Source: Schistocerca nitens (Eukaryota > Arthropoda > Insecta > Orthoptera > Acrididae). From it: 64,000 nucleotides of DNA. Below are positions 11,346-21,674 of the stretch, in pieces. Each line of letters begins with the position of its first letter. The first letter of the stretch is position 1. Location of the stretch: positions 1,189,312,759-1,189,376,758 of the forward strand of contig NC_064615.1 of assembly GCF_023898315.1 (NCBI RefSeq), written 5' to 3'. The position numbers and the translations under genes are program-made. The notes beneath the pieces were generated by a model. It had not been told where the DNA came from. It saw only the letters and a list, made by a program, of their open reading frames with translations, and searched no databases.

Positions 11346-11937
11346 ATATAATTATTGCAAGCTTTTGGAGACAGTGGCTCCTCCTCCTGGTAGAAGAATT
11401 GAAGGGGAAGGAAGAGAGGTGAAGGAAAGCGACTGGAGAGGTTTAGGGAAAGGAGTACAGTTCAGGACAGTCACCTGGAACCCCATTCAGGGGAGACTTT
11501 CTGGACGGGATGAGAAGGAAAGACTGATTGTTGGGGACTCACCAACAATGTTTAACAAATTTAAAAGGGAAGAACACTTCACTAATGTTATGAAATACTG
11601 TCTTTTCATTATACAACATTGAACCCTACCAGGCATTACGTATCACTTTACTAAATGCTGGTACATACAGAATCCAATGAACAATTTAAGGATTTTTGTT
11701 TTTATCTTCGTATTTATTTTGGATAATTGAGATTCTCTCAGAAGTTTTTCAATTGCATTTTTTAACATGGCTTTGTTGAATATCAGAAATGGAAAAGATT
11801 TATTTCAACCAATTAACTGAAAAAATAAGTCATTTAAAAAACTGGTGTCACCAGACAGGACTCAAACTCAGCTTACTGCAAACTGGAGCAAGCCTTCATG
11901 GCTCACCTGATTGACTGATTGATTGATTGATTGATTG
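11341..11937. other. Unassigned, probably repeat-derived
   Basis: A GA-rich part (11390-11530) is followed by AT-rich sequence without recognisable coding potential. A TGAT/TTGA tetranucleotide run sits at 11914-11937, just before the LINE tail. Confidence 0.4.
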
Positions 11938-12290
11938 AGGGGGTTTACAGGACTAAATGGCAAGGTCATTAGTCCTGTGATTCAAAAGTTAAATGTGTAA
12001 GACAGGGGTGCCCACTGAAAGTGAGTGGATCCAGTCGGAGGAGTCACACTATAAAGTGAGGAAAGTAAAACACACACATTAGAAGGCATAAAAGGGTAGG
12101 CCAAAACTAAAAACTGGAAAAACAGAGGGATAAAAGAGCTGTCTTTGCAAGGGGGAGTGGTCATGGGTCCCAGACCCAGAAAAAACAAAGAGATCCCAAC
12201 CACAACCACGTTGCCCTGGTCCAGCAGTAAAGAAAAACCTTATAACTGAAAATAAAAACAACTTTCATGTGAGAAACTGAGGACCAGTTC
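11938..12290 (-). mobile_element. 3' tail of an I-like LINE
   Basis: The left end (GGACTAAATGGCAAGGTCAT then TAGTCCTG) resembles the 3' ends of copies B (GGACCAAACTAAGCAGTCAT) and D (GGACCAAACTATGAGGTCAT). No RT or RNase H remains, so this is a strongly 5'-truncated insertion. The sequence to about 12290 looks like a LINE 3' UTR. The right edge is approximate. Confidence 0.6.
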
Positions 12291-13980
12291 AGCCATTCTG
12301 GAACAGTCTACTAATATTAAAGACACGGAATTGGGAAAGCTATACTTAGTATAAACAGGATACCATCAGCCTGGATCTACAGCCATATTTCAGGATACCA
12401 GCCAAATAACTTAACTGCTACACAATGGAACTGTTTTATCATTATTTTCTAGGCTCTAGTGGATCACAAAACAATAATTCCACCCCCCCCCCCCACCCCC
12501 AAATATTTGATTTCAAAAAGCAGAGCCCATCCCTGGGGACCTTGTCTTGGTAGCTATTGTTAAAAGGTTGTTCTCAGAAAGATGATTCAATTTTCTATTG
12601 TAAGTTACCATAAAAATATTTTTTTGAGCACGCAGGCCACTTGCTTATCACTGCACTATATTTATGGAAGAGTTATCAACCACATACTCAGTCTTCCACG
12701 AAAAATACCTGACTGACTATAAAGCTAACTCAAGGGACACGGCACCAAGATATTTTGGTGCTTTAGCTGAAATACCACTACGGCCCAAAGAGTTATTGCT
12801 TCTTATTGCCCTAACTATTTTTCTCTCTCAAACTATTTATTTAACAAAACTTGTTATATAGTTGTACAGTATTCAGTACCATACTTCATATATCTATTAA
12901 ACCTACTTTAGTGATTCCCCCCCCCCCCCCCCCCCCCCTGTGTTTTCAGTAACTCTTAGGAAGAATTCACTGAATTCAGTGGCCAGTGATTTGCTGCTGT
13001 CATCATCCAGAAGTTGAACAGTTTGCCTTCATGTGTTTATTAGGTGTTCATACAGTAAATTCTCTCTCAATAGTGTAATGCAATCATGTACAATTCTGTG
13101 AAATTCTACCATTACCTTCTCAGCTAAATTTCATTGAGGGAGATACTTTATTGCTGCCACTTGGCATTGTGGTCAGATAAGCCATTTATTGTGGAGCTAT
13201 TTTATGAAAGGCAGTTGGATTTAGAAATGAATTATCCATCACTGTTGCATCATTTATCCCCCCCCCCCCCCCCCCCGAAGAACTAAGTTTCACATCTGCA
13301 CTTGTTTTATTTATTAGTTTTGTGGTTGCAGCCTCACTAATTCAGCCCTCATTGAGGGCTGCAACCACAAAAGTCCGGCCTCTCAGTAATACAGCCCACA
13401 TCCAACCTATAGTCACTCAAGCAAAAATGAAACTCTCAACAGTGAATTATGATGCACAACAATGTTGTAAATTAATTACATTGTTAAATGAGGCTATACA
13501 TATTTGAAATTGTGGCTTCATTACGGTTTCGTATTGTGGCTTCTGAATGGAAACCTGCTCTGCTAGACCTCAAACAGAAACTTGAAATTTTAGGTTAAGT
13601 CGAACCGAGGTTTTCTCGTCTCGGTTTCAGTAATCAGGTTATTTAAGAAGGGTAGGTGATCGGCCCACCGCTTCCAATTGCCTCTGGTGGGGCTGCCACC
13701 TTATTGCCCAGGCACTGACAATTTACCAGAGGTTCGGCATATGGGCTTGGCATTTCCTCTGCATCCCTATACGTGGTTTAAACGCCAGCATCGGTTAAGT
13801 GGGGGAAATGGAAAGAGAAAGGATGGGCTAGGTATAGGAAAAGGATAGGAGACAGGTTTTCGATAGGTCGTCGTGGGACACACTCGGTCTGGCTCCTCCC
13901 CTTTGGCCTGTCCGGCCTACCGCCGGCATAGCCCTCCGGATCCAGAGCACGCAACCCTCCTCACCCTCATGAACAGTGAT
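12291..13980. other. Gene-free stretch with three poly-C runs
   Basis: Poly-C tracts lie at 12482-12500 (with one A), 12917-12938 and 13258-13276. From 13640 to 13980 the base composition changes to GC-rich, with CCTCTGGTGGGGCTGCCACC and CACTCGGTCTGGCTCCTCCC. That part could be an upstream piece of the LINE that follows, but I cannot place it in a family. No coding signature is seen. Confidence 0.45.
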
Positions 13981-14752
13981 ACGTTAAGGCAGTGTCCCCT
14001 GAGGAGGGGGACATCTGCTTAATGGCACAACAATATCAAGACATCAAAGAGAAACTGGCCAGATTACAGAGAAAGGCAGGTGTTGCAGACATCAACATCA
14101 TAAATTAGACCATCACGAATAGGCTGGCCATTAATGGAGTGGACACAGAACAGGTCCAATCTTTCCTCTATCTCGGAAGCAGAGTCACGACTACAGGAGG
14201 TGCTGAGAACGTCGTCCGTAGTCGCATCTGCAAAGCGAACGGTGCTTTTGTACAACTGTCCCCTGTTTGGAGGAACATCTCAAAGAACACAAAACTCTGG
14301 CTTTTCAATAGCAATGTGAAGGGTGTTCTGTTGTACGGTTGTGAAACTTGTAAGGTGACTAACCACATCAAAAACCAGCTCCGAGTTTTTATCGACTGCT
14401 ATCTCTGGTGTATTTTAAATGTGAGATGGCCAGATATAATGACAAATGAAGATCTTTAGAGGGAGACAAATCAGCAACCAATAAATATACAAATCGAGGA
14501 AAAACAATGGAACTGGATTGCGCATACACTGAGGAAACCAGATGGAGCGGCTGAAAGGGTGGCGTCGAACTGGAACCCTCGACGAGTTAGAAAACACGGT
14601 CGCCCCAAAAAGACACGGAAAAGGACGATCTAGTGAGAAGCTGCAGAGGATTGGAAAACCTGGAGTGAAGTGAAGAGACTTGCTAGAAATCGTACCAGGT
14701 GGGGGCATTTCGGCAGGCCCTCTGTTCCAGAGGGAACGACAGGAACTGAGTG
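13981..14752 (+). mobile_element. RTE-like LINE, 3' part of ORF2
   Basis: Plus-strand frames show the post-RT region of an RTE-type LINE. VQSFLYLGSRVTTTGGAENV lies at 14150-14210, LFNSNVKGVLLYGCETCKVT at 14305-14360 and NVRWPDIMTNEDL to 14459. RPKKT and ARNRTRWGHFGRPS-like sequence follow to 14752. RT and endonuclease are missing (5'-truncated), and stops interrupt the frame. The next element begins directly after it. Confidence 0.75.
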
Positions 14753-14755
14753 CTA

Positions 14756-16405
14756 ACAAGGGAACCTCCCCATCGCACCCACCTCATATTTAGTTATAAG
14801 TTGGCACAGTGGATAGGCCTTGAAAAACTGAACACAGATCAATCGAGAAAACAGGAAGAAGTTGTGTGGAACTATGAAAAAAATAAGCAAAATATACAAA
14901 CTGAGCAGTCCATGCTCAAGATAGGTAACATTAAGGTAAGTACCTGCCGAGAAGTGCCGAGGTCCTGTGGTTAGCGTGAGCAGCGGTGGAACGAGAGGTC
15001 CTCGGTTCAAGTCTACACTCGAATGAAAATTTTAATTTTTTATTTTCAGACAATTATCAAAGTTCAGGCACACACATACAATCAACTTCGCTCTACAAAA
15101 TTCCAGGACATGTTCAGATTTGCTTGGACATTTGCAGGATTTGACGGTCTACACACGTAAAAATTTGAAAACGTTAAAAACATATGTTTTGATAGAGCAC
15201 AGGGAAAACTGTGCGACTGTGAAACTGTTGCTTTCATTTGTTGCAGTTTATGTGACAAACTCTTATGTTTTCAGCACTTTTTTGGGAGTGATTATCACAT
15301 CCACAAGAAAACCTAAATTGGGCAAGGTAGAAGAATCTTTTTACCCATTCGCCAAGTGTACAAGTTAGGTGGGTCGACAACATATTCCTGTCATGTGCTT
15401 GTGGTGTGCACATCTCTGTCCAGCACATTTTAACAGACTGCATTTTATACCGTGATGCAAGGGCAGAAGCACAAGTTGATGGGGATCTGCCTTGTGTTTT
15501 AGCTAACGATGAGACGTGTGTGTCTAGGACTCTGGCCTAAACTTTTAGGCTGGAGGTTTTAGTGTATTGCAGAGTGACTGACTCCTCCCTTTTTTCCTTG
15601 CGGTCAGCCAGCCACTTCCATCTGCTACATTGTTTTAGCTCCCTCTCCCATTTTCTTCCTGTGTTGTCCATGTTTTACTGCTGACGCCCTGCTTCATCCC
15701 ACGCTTCGGTGTGGGTGAGCACCTATTTTTCAATGATTGTTCCCCGTGTTTTATGTTCCGTTTTATGTAAATGTTCTGAGTTTTTTTTTTCTTGACACCC
15801 GTCTCACTATGATACTGAACGGGCGCTGAAGACCTTGCTGTCGTGCGCCCACAAAACCCCTCTACTACTACTACTCCTGTCATGTGACGCACATGCCGTC
15901 ACCAGTTTCATATAGAATATATCAGACGTGTTTTCCTGTAGAGGAATCGGTTGACCTATGACCTTGCGATCAAATGTTTTCGGTTCCCATTGGAGAGGCA
16001 CGTCCTTTCGTCTACTAATCGCACGGTTTTGCGGTGCGGTCGCAAAACACAGACACTAAACTTATTACAGTGAACAGAGACGTCAATGAACGAACGGACA
16101 GATCATAACTGCGAAAATAAAGAAATTAAACTTTTCTCTCGAGGGAGGACTTGAACCAAGGACCTCTGATTCCACAGCTGCTCACGCTAACCACAGGACC
16201 ACGGAGCTTCTCAGCTGGTACTCACCTAAATGTTGCTTATCTTGGGCATGGACTGCTCAGTTTGTATATTTTGCTTATTTTTTTCGTAGTTCCACACAAC
16301 TTCTTCCTGTTTTCTCGATTGATCTGTGTTCAGTTTTTCAAGGCCTATCCACTGTGCCAACTTATAACTAAATCTGAGGGGGTTGCGATGGGGAGGTTCC
16401 CTTGT
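14756..16405. mobile_element. Long-TIR DNA element with tRNA-like box in each arm
   Basis: Two arms of about 280 bp (14756-15035 and 16126-16405) are inverted copies of each other at roughly 95% identity by eye, with ends ACAAGGGAACCTCCCCATCG. Each arm holds a tRNA-like segment. In the right arm, read on the minus strand, it has GTGGTTAGCGTGAGCAG (A-box-like) and GGTTCAAGTCC (B-box-like); the left arm has GGTTCAAGTCT. No transposase is visible in the interior, so the element is non-autonomous. The interior is interrupted by a LINE tail (15398-15874). No clear target-site duplication was found. Confidence 0.8.
15398..15874 (+). mobile_element. LINE 3' tail inserted in the long-TIR element
   Basis: It is flanked by a perfect 12-bp duplication, TCCTGTCATGTG, at 15386-15397 and 15875-15886. 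It starts inside an ORF2 C-terminus (CGVHISVQHILTDC, zinc-finger-like). It continues through a 3' UTR and ends in GCGCTGAAGACCTTGCTGTC and a short (CTA)n tail. It is a 5'-truncated RNase H-type LINE on the plus strand, opposite to copies A, B and D. Confidence 0.8.
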
Positions 16406-17175
16406 AAGTAAGAACCGAGGTTCTTCGCAAAAAGCCATTGCACCTGAGTACAACGTTGCCTCGGCAACTATTTATGACATCAAAATGAAAGATGCTGACT
16501 TAAGACAGTATGCAACCCAAATGAAGAGTGATTTGGGAAAATGGAACGTTATGCAAAATAGTGAGAAATCATACAAAAATGCACTAAAGGTAAATGAATT
16601 CTGGGCAGTGGTCTGATAATTAAGTAAAAAGCAGCTATATTTAACAGATAACTTGGTGGCAGTAACTTGTCTGCAGCAAGTGAGGGTTAGCTATCAAACT
16701 GGAAAAAACAACACAGTGTGCAGCAGATGACAGCCACTGGGGAAAGTCACTTAGCTAACGAAAAAGGCACAGAAGAATTTGTAAAGATGATACGGGAAAT
16801 AATAGGGGAAGAAGATTTAACTGCTGATGGAACTGGCCTCTTTTACAAGATGCTTCCTTCAAAAATACTACTTACCAAGGATGAAAACAAAATGTGGATG
16901 GACAGAAATATTCTCTCAGTGGGTCCACCGAAACTGAGAAAAACGTCACGAAAAAGCTTCTACCGAAAGTTATCCTTATAATTGACAGTGCTTCCAGTCA
17001 TTACTCTGATGTGATTCTAAAGTCCAATGGCATACAACCAATCTTCCTTCTAGCGAATGTGACAGCCCTGATCCAGCCCATGGACCACAGAATCTTGGAA
17101 TCTACTGAATGTCATTACTGATAGGCACTTCTTGAGTCCTTGCCGGGCAAATTTTAAGATGAGGACACATGTGGA
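16406..17175 (+). pseudogene. pogo/Tigger-type transposase remnant
   Basis: Three plus-strand pieces read in order as a pogo/Tigger (CENP-B-like) transposase. The DNA-binding end is KAIAPEYNVASATIYDIKMK (16430-16490). The central part is EEDLTADGTGLFYKMLPSK (16808-16865), containing the NADETGLF-type catalytic Asp, here preceded by A instead of NADE. The last catalytic part is VILIIDSASSHYSDVILKSN and VTALIQPMDHRILES (16960-17105). The start of the protein is missing, probably because the long-TIR element lies directly upstream. Frames are shifted between pieces. No terminal repeats of its own were found. Confidence 0.8.
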
Positions 17176-17296
17176 GAGAGTATCAAGACTTCTAACACTG
17201 CTGTTGCTGAAGCTTCAGGTAACTTCCTAGAGCACATTAAGCAACAACCAGTGACACATTTCATGGTGATTGTTACTACTGTATATGTACACACAC

Positions 17297-17450
17297 GTTT
17301 TCTATAAAAACAAATTAAGTTTTCTATAAAAACCAATTAAATTTTCTATAAAAACAAATTAAGTTTTCTATAAAAACAAATTAAGTTTTCTATAAAAACA
17401 AATTAAGTTTTCTATAAAAACAAATTAAGTTTTCTATAAAAACAAATTAC
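17297..17450. repeat. 22-bp minisatellite, seven units
   Basis: The unit GTTTTCTATAAAAACAAATT followed by AA is repeated seven times with exact 22-bp spacing (17297, 17319, 17341, 17363, 17385, 17407, 17429). Only a few single-base variants occur (ACCAATT in unit 2, a leading A in unit 3). The near-identity of units suggests recent expansion. Confidence 0.95.
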
Positions 17451-20029
17451 ATTTCAGACACACACAATAAGCTGGCACTTCCGTTAACCCAACACCAATA
17501 CATGCAAAGAACGGCCAGTTAGTGAGGATGGATGTTAATCGCAACAAAGCATAAAATGTAGTTTAGGTTGCAGATAGCTATGTCAGCTGGTATTTTATCG
17601 TTATTGTAGAAATAAAACTGTTGTGAGGCACTTGAAGGCAGTGAAACTATTACAGTGATAATAAACCATACAGTCTACATAAAATGTGTAATCTACGTAT
17701 GTTGTTCAGTTCATGGACACCAGTTAGCTGTAACTTGTATATCTGCACTTAACATCACGTGTAACAAGGGATAATAGAGAAATCGGCATGCTCAATACAT
17801 TAACAGTAACGTCCTCATGTAGACTGCACCACAAACGAGATGTTTATGTGAAACAGCACTGTCCAGTATTGCAATACATGCAGTCCTCTATAAATACTAT
17901 GTGTTACAACACAGAATGAAGAAAGAACACATAATTGTCATATTAAAACAAATGGAGTTTGCGCACATTTTTGATAATGCAATTAAATGGAGGATAGCAG
18001 TCTGGTATAACATCATCATCATCTATAATGGACTATGTGAGAGTGACAGTAAGGTGATCTTTATATTTAGAATTTGTATTCTGTATCTGGACTAAAATCT
18101 GTAAATCAGAGCACACTAGGCGGCAAGTGTAAGGTTGCCACTATATGATGCATCCAAAGCAGTTGCTATTATTGTGGACATCAAACAACGGCGGGACATC
18201 AAGGACTCTCAGTGGCCTCAATTAAAATTATGAGGGATGAAAGCAATATTGAAATTTTAACATATAATCACTTGACAGTTATTTCTATTAAGTCTTACTA
18301 TTCTCTGTAGCTCCTGAATGAGGTTTAAAACGTCTGCATAAGGGAAGCTGTACACTGCTAAGAGCTATTATTTTGTGTCAAATATAAATACAGGTAACGA
18401 CGAGTAGTCAGTTGCAAAATTTTTCTTCATTTCCATTGACTAGGTTTCGAGTCTTTTCAGACTGATATTCAAAACTGGCATGTAGAATTTTCGATGTTCC
18501 TAGAACAATGCTGACTAACGGAGACAGCTTCATGCAGCAGTGTGATCAGTGTTGCATGTTAATGTCCATCTGGCAGTTTTAATTATCATTGCCTATTAGC
18601 TATTAACTGTAAACACTGTGTGCGCCAGCACACTGCATGTGCAGCTGTAAAGCATGTACTGGAAGCTGATAGATGTCTTATGAAATAATTTGACTCATTC
18701 CACATGTCTTCTTCACAATAGAGTTTATCAAATAAAATGAACGAATGAATCCATGCAAATATTGGAGACTCTGCCACTAGGGATGTTTTAAACAGCTGAT
18801 GTTATACACATACTAGAAAAAAAGAGTATAAGTAAAATAATGAACAGCCTCGATGGAATGCAAATAATTTAGGAGTAAAGGTAACAGTGCAACAAACAGT
18901 AGAGGCGTTTAGTCTTTGACAGGCATATGAACAATGAAAACTTGCTTGTTTCTTCGGTCTAGAGTAGATACATTTGGCATAATGGAGCTGTAAAGGCTAT
19001 CAGTTTTCTGTCATGTTTACTTGTATGACCAACCATCTACACCATTATCAGAAAGAGTACTATATATTTTATATGAGTTATCTACAAGAAAGTTTGGTGC
19101 TAGGTGGCGGGTGTATTTGTCGATGTGCTGTAGTGATACGTGCCATTCCTTGAATGAGAGGTATCGAGTCCTCAGTAGCTGTCCTCATTTGTCACGTATT
19201 AAGTTGAAATTTTTAAGATTCAATCTCTCTTCTTATCTATGTTGTGTAATGAATGAGAATGAGAAGCTAATTTTCAGCAGCTCTTTCTGCAGTCTGCAAG
19301 GAGGCGAAGTTTGAGCCAAGTGCGAGGAAGGAAGTACACAGATTTATGACACAGACTAACTGGACCACGATTAATAATACTTAACGGCAACCGAATATTC
19401 GATAAACAACGTTCATTGTCTATAAAAGGAGTGCTCGAGTGTGTAACGCCGCTTCCTTTGGACGCAAAGACGAAAATATAAAAATAGTACCCAAAACCCA
19501 ATACAGGCCCCAAACCCAAGATACAAATTTCATAAAAAAAGAAAACAAAGACCCACTGTGATACCATCACTTGAATAGTAGCAAGTATACTGAAGAGAAA
19601 CAATGTAAAAAGAAATAGAAAAGAAGTCCGGTTTAAAGTAACTTAGTATTTTTGCAAAAGAAAGTAAAATAGAATCCTTTTTGTACGAGATTAAAGCAAA
19701 AGTAGATCACAAAGTAGTGTACTTATAGATCACGGAGTAGAACAAGTGACCTCTAAGAATACTCCTTGTGAGAACTCTTTGAGGGCACCGCGGAATACAG
19801 AAGATAAAGTTATACGTTGTTAATGTGCTTCTAGCACTTGCTCGATCGTGTCGTAACGTAACGTGTTGTTTGCGATCTGCTAGAAATCATTAAGCTTGAA
19901 ATAGGTAGATCAGCAACTTTTAGTATATCATTATGTAAAGTCAAGATAGGAAAAGAACCGAAATTTGTCTTAAATTGATTATCATCAATGGAAGACTGAA
20001 CTTTGTCCCAAAGTGATAGACTGTTAGTA
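17451..20029. other. Gene-free stretch
   Basis: AT-rich unique-looking sequence. Open frames up to about 109 codons exist (for example 19274-19603, minus) but show no conserved motif or plausible start context. I recognise no transposon in it. Confidence 0.45.
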
Positions 20030-20040
20030 ATTTAATGAAA

Positions 20041-20153
20041 GTCCGCCCCCGGTAGCTGAGTGGTCAGCGCGACAGAATGTCAATCCTGAGGGCCCGGGTT
20101 CGATTCCCGGCTGGGTTGGAGATTTTCTTTGCTCAGGGACTGGGTGTCGTGTT

Positions 20154-20191
<38 letters not shown>

Positions 20192-20297
20192 TTCATCCGC
20201 ACCAACACGCAAGTTGCCGAAGTGGCGTCAAATCTAAAGACTTGCACCCGGCGAACGGTCTACCCGACGGGAGGCCCTCGTCACACGACATTTATTT
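20041..20297 (+). mobile_element. tRNA-derived SINE (family 2)
   Basis: The head is tRNA-like, with A box TAGCTGAGTGG at 20053-20063 and B box GGTTCGATTCC at 20097-20107. A body of GCTCAGGGACTGGGTGTCGT type follows, then a (TCA)n run at about 20157-20192, then CGAAGTGGCGTCAAAT. An 11-bp duplication ATTTAATGAAA flanks it (20030-20040 and 20298-20308). The same family occurs at 56938-57191, where the TCA run has only three units. Confidence 0.88.
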
Positions 20298-20308
20298 ATT
20301 TAATGAAA

Positions 20309-21145
20309 AAGGAAGTGAATATTCATATTGAATTGTGAGAAAATATTTAGATTTCGTTAAAGCAACTGGTGAAATCTGGATCTTATTGCAAACTCTTGGA
20401 CTGAAATTTATGTAACAAATTCCACCCAGCTTAGGGAGAGGTTACTTCTTTAAGAGAATGATAGGATGTGCTTAGATTATATTAAGCCATCATAATGTGA
20501 AGTTACTGTGTTTGATATTTATTTTAATAACAGCATATATTTGTTGCCGCTCTAAAAAAAGTTATCGTACTGGTTCAGACTATTTAGCTTATTTAAACTG
20601 AAAACTTTAGTGGAGAAACTATTGTTGTATATAGACTGTAACCAAGATTAGTGGAATAATAGCAGTTTGTATGCATCTACGTGTAGCTGTGCTTGTCCTC
20701 GTCAGGGAGCATATGACTATTTGAACTGGCCGGTACAATTAATATGCACTCGACGTGAATATAGTGCAGCAGGACAGACTTCTTTTGCAACGTTCCTCAT
20801 CATCATCAGACAGTATACAGACATTCTATCTCCGGCTGGTTGGAGCCCGAACTTTATCAATAGAAGGAGCGGTTACTGGTGGCCTCTTATAGGTGTTTGG
20901 TGCATGAGGTAAAGTATAACAAACCACCACACACCCCAACCAGGAACACTTCAGTGCTAACCAGAAGCTAATGTGGAAACAAAGTTCTCAGCCATTTTTA
21001 GATGTTTTCAAAATACTTCAACTGAGGTCGTAACAGTAGGTAAAAAAAGCCAAGACAAGGGCTCAGCACTCCACACGAACAATGGTGGCCGGGGGAGGGG
21101 GTTGGGGAATGGTGAGGAGTCGAAGCAACAGGTGATAGTTATCCT

Positions 21146-21197
<52 letters not shown>

Positions 21198-21674
21198 CGT
21201 GTTTCATCAACTGGAAAGGTTATGGGCAATGTCTTCTGGGAAACAGAGGGGGATTTACCTTGTCAATTGCCTTGCAAAGAGTGAAACAGTAACTGGTTAA
21301 TACTGTGCACTTTTTGTTGACCTGCTCATACAGTGCAAGCATGCAGTGTGCTATCATCTGAGACAGAAAGAGAAGTAGAGGCAGATTGAATTTGTATTGC
21401 AGGTTAACGACAGTCAAGTCTGTTATACTGGCCAGCTTGTGGTATTTAGCTAGGCTTTCCACACACATTTACACAAATGCTAGACCCATCTCCAATTTCC
21501 ACCTCAAATAATATGAAACACAAACAGTTAAATAGGATAACTCGCAGAAAAAAGTTTACATAACTTCCTTCCCTGAACTTGACCAGTGACTGCAGCAACT
21601 GAAATAGCATCCAGCCAAAAATGAAGATAAAATAAACCTCCAAACTGTGAAAAACACTGTACAACATGATATAA
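20309..21674. other. Gene-free stretch with a (GT)n run
   Basis: A (GT)n microsatellite lies at about 21148-21192. The rest shows no recognisable gene or repeat family. Confidence 0.5.

Noticed and set aside
17297-17450. CRISPR-like array
   Set aside because: The 22-bp units abut directly with no spacers, so it is a minisatellite, and the genome is eukaryotic.
19274-19603. 109-codon minus-strand frame
   Set aside because: No domain, biased composition (F, Y, V rich) and no splice or start context that supports it.
17459-20029. Searched for exons of a host gene
   Set aside because: No open frame with a recognisable domain or paired splice sites was found; the longest frames are compatible with chance in AT-rich DNA.
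20053-20107. Possible real tRNA gene at the SINE head
   Set aside because: The A and B boxes are good, but the segment continues into a SINE body shared with 56938 and is flanked by an 11-bp duplication, so it is a SINE head and not a tRNA gene.
20024-20212. Frame with a run of Met or His residues
   Set aside because: It is the (TCA)n run inside a tRNA-derived SINE, not a gene.
21008-21284. Open frames of about 73-103 codons with long VC or TH repeats
   Set aside because: They are translations of a (GT)n microsatellite; no conserved sequence flanks it. The same applies to frames over 44019-44418, 45334-45474, 57530-58012 and 59771-60054.
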